DNA of 64,000 nt from Sceloporus undulatus (Eukaryota; Chordata; Lepidosauria; Squamata; Phrynosomatidae). The stretch covers positions 49,632,192-49,696,191 of the forward strand of contig NC_056527.1 of assembly GCF_019175285.1 (NCBI RefSeq), read 5' to 3'. This document shows, one piece after another, positions 59,227-64,000 of this stretch (position 1 is its first letter; the number at the start of each line of letters is the position of its first letter). Both the position numbers and the translations under genes were made by a program. The notes under the pieces were generated by a model. The model did no database searches. It was not told where the DNA came from and worked only from the letters and a program-made list of their open reading frames with translations.

Positions 59227-62200
59227 CATATATTCCAAAAAGCAAACATTGATTTTGCCATTTTATATAAGGGACACCATTTTGCTACCCAGTATTGTAT
59301 TTAATGGGACTTGAGTATTCACAGATTTTGGTATCCATAGGCAGTCCTGGAACTAAATCCCAGAGGATACCAAGGGCCCACTGTATAACCCATGGTTCAT
59401 GATTCAAGAGTTGTACACAGTTTTAAGCACTGTGAATGCTCATCTACTCAGATGGGACATATCACTCTCCCTGGCACAGAATATATATTGAAATATATCT
59501 GCAGTGAAAAGTTGTACAGAGTTTCCATGCACACCCACTTACCATGTACAGACACTTCCCCATTAGACAAGAAATGGCTGTGGAAAAACCTGGCACAACA
59601 AACTATTTTTTTTCTTTTTGTCAATGGCAAAAACAATAATTTGTTGGTAAAATTATTACATTTCAGCCAATGTAATATACCAGGACCAAAACAACAACAA
59701 TAACATGAATTCTAGAGTTTATTTAGCATGAACTTTTTTATGAGCCAGGATGCTGAGAAGCAAAAATGACATATTCTGGCTGTTAGTAGGTTTGGTAATG
59801 GAATTTTCAATGTCTTCACAAAACACAAGACATGTATTTCTACTAATGCTAATCCTGATTCTCAGTACTGTACTTTGGAATTTCTTTGGGGGTAAGGAAA
59901 TACCACATAATTCACTCCATGCAAGTTTCTTTGTTATTTGTATCTGACTGGATGAGAAAAAGTACCTGTTTTTAATGTGAAAGTCCTGAAAAGTATTTCC
60001 CAGTTTGGAACATTTCAAAGCTGCCATATATGGCACAATCACCATTTGGGAGAATTGAACTGTAAAGGTGGCAAGACATTTTATATCTTTAATTTTACAT
60101 TTCAAACCTACCTTGCTTGAGGCTGTCTTTCTGAAGCACTGTAGCTTCGTTTTATAATACCTGTAACAAAAGCACAATGAGTATTATTCTTAGCGCTGAA
60201 AATATTTTAGATGGCTGAAATAGATTCAATCTCCCAACATTTTTGTCTTATCATAGCACCTCTTAAAAGGATACTGGAAATAAAAGACAGTTCTAAATAT
60301 AACATATATCAAGATATACACAGTGCATAATTATTCAGCATGATTCCAAACGTCATATTTTAGTCAGACTTGCAAACTGGAAAAATGTTATACTACTTTG
60401 CCATAAGACAAGGGTGGCAGAATTAATCCTGGGGGCTGCATTATCCCCAAGGACCAACTGCACAGGCTGAATAACATTTGAAGCAGGTTCTCTCTCCCAA
60501 AGGCCTGTCCCTAATGCTATCTAGCACATTTTCCTTTCTGCATGCAGTGAGTGACATTGAATTCTCTCTGTACAGGGAAAAGAAATCCATACACTGCTTG
60601 GAAGATTGGCTCCTCAGTAGTGTCAGATTTACCTACATCTGGGGTGGGCAATCTGACCAGTCCAGTGGCCACTTTTATGCTCCAGGATCTCTGGGGGCTG
60701 TGTGGACTATCAATAACAGAACAAAAATCGCAGAGTGGCCAATAGTCTACCTGTGGTTCTCAAGAATGAGTATTTTTTGATGCTACAATAATACAAGAAG
60801 GTCTTAGAACTTATTTAAATGATAAATTGTTGTACCCGAGTCTCCTTCTTTGGATGTTTTTAAATAGAGGCTGGATGGCTATCTATCCAGAATGCTTTGA
60901 TTGCATGGCAAGGGGTTGGACTAGATGGCCCTTGGGGTCTCTTCTAGTTCTGTGATTTCAGGATCAGTAATTCATTGTGGTTTTTAAAAATGATTTGCAT
61001 TTATGCATTTTTCTCCCCCTATCTATGCAAGATTTTGTAGGGAATAGAGCACAATGTACTACATACTATTAATAACCAAGAGTGAGGCTCATGAGAGATG
61101 TAACCTGGGAAGACTAGAGAGAGAAAGCTTATGTTTTGTATTGGTCCATGGGCAAGACTGCTCACCTCTGACTTACAGGGCAGCTCAAAATAAAAAAGAA
61201 CATAAAAAGTTGCTTGAAGCAATGCCACTCCTTCCTTTGGTAAAAGCCATGTGTAATTTTTATACTTCTCTAAGGATTATTTATTGCATTCTTTTTGAAA
61301 TCCTTTTTCAATATCTTAATTAATTTTCTGACTAGCACAGGTCTTAAACAGTCTAGACATTGTGGACTGCATCACTTCTTCCTTCTTAAGGATTTCCAGC
61401 ATCGAGAAATGATGCCTTGAATAAATTTCTTTGATTGCTAGAGTTTAATTACTGGAATAGATATTTTTTTAAAAAAAATTAAGTCCCCTCCTTAACATTA
61501 GTACTAGTTGATTTTGGTTTCTAGTCTCGTTTCTTTTATTTACTGCCTGTGCTTTGTTATATAGGCATAGTTTTGTTCAAATAATTAAAATAGTTGTACT
61601 TTTTGAGGATCTCTTTCTTTCATCTTTCTTTCACAAGATAGCATCTTGATATTTAAGCTTTGTTATCTGATATAATTATAAAATTCAACTTATTTTAATT
61701 AAAATGCACAGTCTTAAATATAGTAGCTATTGCCAAATGCAAGAAAGAGCACTGGGAAAATAAAGGAACAGAGGAAAGATATATATGGGGTCCTGGGCCT
61801 AAGGTGACCCAAAGCTGCCATCAGGAGTTCAATATCAGCCAGGGGCTCCGGAGTCGACTGACATTCTTCTGAGGTTGCTAAAATGAGACCTTGTAAACTG
61901 CTTAGGGAGTGCTTAAGTACACCGATAAGCAGTATAGAAATGCATTTGCTATTGCTTATTTGGGACCACAGTGGCAGCCCACTTCAAGAAGTGGGCCGCC
62001 CGGTTGCTGTGGTCCTGGGCCAATCGGGGTTGATTGTGGCTGGAGTGGCCAGAGGTCCTCGGTTATTTATCCAGTAGCCAAACAGAAGAAGCAACTAGGC
62101 CAGTTTATACTTAATGAGTAGGATCACCATAAATTAATAATGAATTAAAGACATACAACAACAGCAGCAGGAACAGAAGGATATAGGTCCTATATGACAA

Positions 62201-64000
62201 TTTGGAAACAGGTTCCTGCTACTGTCACTGGAAAGTTGCAGCCGAGACAAGATATGGCTGAAGGCTGCAAGATATTACTCAGTTCAGTTTTTAGTTCAAA
62301 ATAACTGAGACCGATAGTAATATTTTTTCACTTTCTCTTCTTGCGGCAGAGACCTAACTATCTTTAAAATGTAGTGATGCTCAGTGTGAATTTGAAGGTC
62401 CTGACATGACAGACTGGTCAGAGAGAATACAACTGTTGCCAAGATAGTGTGAATACGAACACCTTTGAATCAGGAAAATTGATTCACAGATTTTATATAA
62501 TGACTAAATCCAGAGCAAGGAATTTAATGTAATTTGTGTTCTACTGGCTGCTTGCCAAGGTAATCTAGGGCACACACAGAGCACAACATTAGAGAAGAGA
62601 GAAATCAGTCAAGGAAACACATTTCTAAAACCTTTGCTTTCTTCTCTTGGCTGGAAAGCTTTTCTGTTGATGACAAGGCTAATGTCACCAGAAGCAAAGA
62701 TACTTTGCTTTGGCACTTTTTTCACTGCCAGTACATAGAAGATTAAAAGTATTAATTTTTCCATTCTAATCTCTGTTCTGTTTGTATGTTTTAATTTATT
62801 ACTATATTACAGACAGAAACAGTAAACAAAACCTGCTATTTTATTGCATTGTGAACTCCAACATGGAATAAGCTCTGCTCTGAAGGAACACTTAACCCTC
62901 ACCCAAGCAGACAAGAGATTTTAGTTCCCAGAATTGCCCTTTTTTGAAGGATTTGTGCAGAACTAGACCTTAAATGTAGACATTTTATGACATTATCACA
63001 TACATACACACACACCACAAAAAAAACCAATCAGCCAAAAGCAATATACAGTTTTAATTGCATTATTGCTAAATATGCTGAGGCATACTATGACTTCTCA
63101 TTTCAAAAGACGTGAATTTAAAGCTCCTGAATACAAATGTTCTATGTGGCAGCCTACAGATGTATTCCATCTCAGGTTCCTCTTGTTTCAGAAAAGAGAG
63201 CTATATTCTTCCTCTAATGCAACACTAATGACAATTTAGTACTACACAAATGAGCAAGATTGAACCCAAGACTCACATACTTGTTTCCTTTTCTTCCTTC
63301 GGTGCAGATGACTCAGATTGCAAGTGTTGCTTTTGCTTTCCACTGCTGTTATTCATTTTATCTGTATGGGGCCTTCTGATTGTTTGTGAACCCGCTAGAC
63401 TTCCATACTGACAAAATATAATCTGGGCAGAACTGCAGAACTGTCAGTCCTGGAAAATTTCAGAGCATCATCTCTTAAATTAGAGCCCCTCAGTACTCTG
63501 TTTTATACAGGGATTTTAGAAAAATTAAGAGCGGGTTTCTAGTCCAATTTTATGGAGGGTTTCGTGTTGGGACAGGGAGCAAAACTGTTTTTCTTCTCTT
63601 TTATCTGGGGCTGGTTTAGCTTACCTTTCCAAACTCACTCTGAAAAATTTGGACCAGCATTATCTTTCCCCCATGATCCATGTATTTTATTTACAGATGC
63701 TCTGAGAATGTTTCAAAATTATTTAATCACACCCCAATTTCAACTAATGAACTTTGGCTTAACAATATTGGACATTAGAACTTTTGAATAACAGAGCTTA
63801 CCAAATGCTGACTCTTTGAGGGGACTTGAACTAGAGCTACTGAAATTATCTGATACATCCAGTTCATCATCTAATTCTGAGAAGACATCTGTGTGTAAGA
63901 CAAAAGCAGAAACAAATCTTTCTATTAAATTCTGATTAGCATGCTAGAAGTATTGAAGAAATTCTTCCCCATTACTACCTTTTTCTGGGTTATCTATAGT
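58298..64000 (-). CDS. 3' part of an unidentified multi-exon host gene (last 153 codons)
   Basis: Minus-strand protein-coding gene, entering from the right edge and ending at a TAA at 58298-58300. Coding exons in transcription order are 63979-64000 (partial), 63802-63888, 63281-63394, 60112-60160, 58552-58589 and 58298-58449. Every junction is GT/AG. The phases join without a break and total 462 nt (153 residues plus stop). The predicted segment starts TIDNPEK, then has an acidic part with DVFSELDDELDVSDNF, a run of six serines, a Q/K-rich low-complexity part, a basic IIKRSYSASERQPQ patch, a short PGSKPRPALLPLDLL linker, and the C-terminus AVILRNLKDHGST. No membrane segment, signal peptide or catalytic motif is visible; it looks largely disordered and Ser-rich. 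I do not recognise the family. That it is an expressed gene is supported by the spliced retrocopy at 5858-6567. The weakest point is the acceptor of the third listed exon. Confidence 0.85.
58552..58589 (-). CDS. Exon of the unidentified gene: 38-nt penultimate exon
   Basis: Acceptor is an extended T/A tract ending aaaacag; donor is GACCAG/gtaatt. In phase it encodes DFIGIPGSKPRP and leaves one base, which joins the last exon as Ala. The last 17 bases of this exon recur directly upstream of the exon junction in the retrocopy at 5858-5874 with one mismatch, confirming that the exon is spliced to the terminal exon in mRNA. Confidence 0.9.
59107..59385. mobile_element. pogo/Tigger-like MITE with (CT)n(CA)n inside
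   Basis: Ends tacagtcagatctccttatt and accaagggcccactgta. Microsatellites at 59171-59228. It lies in the intron between 58590 and 60111. Confidence 0.75.
60112..60160 (-). CDS. Exon of the unidentified gene: basic SYSASER segment
   Basis: A 49-nt exon with acceptor ttgcttttgttacag-like sequence and donor CAAG/gtaggt. In the phase left by the previous exon it reads S-IIKRSYSASERQPQA-R. The RSYSASER core resembles a basophilic-kinase phosphosite context (inference). It lies 3.1 kb downstream of the previous exon. Confidence 0.82.
60828..60958 (+). mobile_element. CR1 LINE 3' end
   Basis: aatagaggctggatggctat, aggggttggactagatggcc, cttggggtctcttctagttc, then tgtgattt: the CR1 terminus. Intronic, antisense to the gene. 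Confidence 0.8.
61797..61955 (+). mobile_element. SINE with L2-like tail
   Basis: gcctaaggtgacccaaagct, tccggagtcgactgacattc, then tgtaaactgcttagggagtg and aagcagtatagaaatgcatt: a squamate SINE whose tail resembles L2. Intronic. Confidence 0.5.
62105..62175 (+). mobile_element. Sauria SINE tail fragment
   Basis: gtaggatcaccataaattaa, then aattaaagacatacaacaac matches the BovB-like SINE tail. The preceding 61960-62100 is an unassigned GC-rich stretch with small hairpins (cccacttcaagaagtggg). Confidence 0.5.
62180..63280. other. Intron of the minus-strand gene, nothing recognised
   Basis: Intronic between the exons at 60112-60160 and 63281-63394. No further exon with good sites and phase was seen. 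Confidence 0.4.
63281..63394 (-). CDS. Exon of the unidentified gene: Q/K-rich segment
   Basis: Donor GAAACAA/gtatgtg is clear. The open frame encodes GSQTIRRPHTDKMNNSSGKQ, then a Gln/Lys/Ser-rich stretch ending EEKET plus one base. Two acceptors are possible. The one at 63394/63395 (gtctag) keeps the phase with the previous exon, but its pyrimidine tract is poor. The better-looking one at 63407/63408 (ttttgtcag) would give a 127-nt exon that is out of phase with the 87-nt exon; it would hit a stop after 17 codons unless another exon intervenes. The 114-nt form is listed because it gives an unbroken protein. Confidence 0.7.
63802..63888 (-). CDS. Exon of the unidentified gene: acidic and poly-Ser segment
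   Basis: An 87-nt exon with acceptor tcttacacacag and donor TTTG/gtaagc. Only one frame is open; it encodes VFSELDDELDVSDNF, a six-serine run, then PLKESAF. It enters with two bases and leaves one, so its phase matches the exon before it. The acidic SELDDELD motif followed by a serine tract suggests a disordered, possibly phosphorylated region; this is inference. Confidence 0.85.
63979..64000 (-). CDS. Exon (partial) of the unidentified gene
   Basis: The window cuts this exon. The minus strand reads TIDNPEK followed by one leftover base (G), then a donor (AAAAAG then gtagta). The leftover G joins AT of the next exon to give Asp. The acceptor lies outside the window. Confidence 0.7.

Noticed and set aside
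59719-60177. 152-codon minus-strand ORF
   Set aside because: It overlaps the real 49-nt exon (60112-60160) in the wrong frame and reads through intron; no domain visible.
63590-63710. Extra exon between 63394 and 63802 with donor AAAG/gtaagc
   Set aside because: Every acceptor that keeps the phase leads to an in-frame stop before the donor.
1-64000. Endogenous retrovirus or LTR element
   Set aside because: No paired LTRs, primer-binding site or gag/pol/env-like frames were recognised.

Overview
This window is vertebrate nuclear DNA, almost certainly from a squamate reptile (a lizard, probably iguanian). The evidence is the repeat content. There are Sauria-type SINEs with a tRNA-like head and a BovB-like (AAC)n tail. 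There is a second tRNA-derived squamate SINE with a clean 12-bp target-site duplication. BovB/RTE, L1 and CR1/L2-type LINE fragments occur on both strands, and pogo/Tigger-, hAT- and Harbinger-like MITEs are abundant. The base composition is AT-rich and nothing bacterial or viral is seen. No repeat library or protein search was available, so family names are recognised by eye.

The only well-supported gene is on the minus strand at the right edge. Five complete coding exons and part of a sixth (58298-64000), all with GT/AG splice sites and a continuous reading phase, encode the last 153 residues of a protein I could not name. Its 3' UTR runs down to about 57775 and ends in an old L2-type LINE tail. 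Two exon-like ORFs near 48.2 and 48.8 kb (minus) and single candidates at 35.7 kb (minus) and 30.2 kb (plus) may belong to other genes, but are weakly supported.

The most interesting observation joins the two ends of the window. The interval 5858-6567 (+) is a processed copy of the gene's last two exons and 3' UTR. It is about 94-95% identical by eye, lacks the 102-bp last intron, and is 5'-truncated. It sits inside a hAT-like MITE whose halves flank it, and it ends in an L2-like (TAAA)n tail rather than poly(A). This suggests that L2/CR1 machinery mobilised a host mRNA through an L2 tail in its UTR.

Layout: 1-530 BovB; 1.1-6.7 kb palindromes, MITEs, a Sauria SINE and the retrocopy; 7-14 kb MITEs, L1 and a TTATCACAC-type transposon with a ~110-bp tandem repeat; 14-25 kb mostly unique with L2 tails and pogo MITEs; 25-29 kb SINE, GC-rich MITE, L2 and a TTATCACAC MITE; 29-33.5 kb mostly unique; 33.5-38.3 kb L2, inverted duplicates and a Penelope-like palindrome; 39-41.2 kb BovB and SINE; 45.9-47.9 kb a BovB split by three later insertions; 49-57 kb pogo, BovB, L2 and Harbinger-like elements; 57.8-64 kb the host gene.
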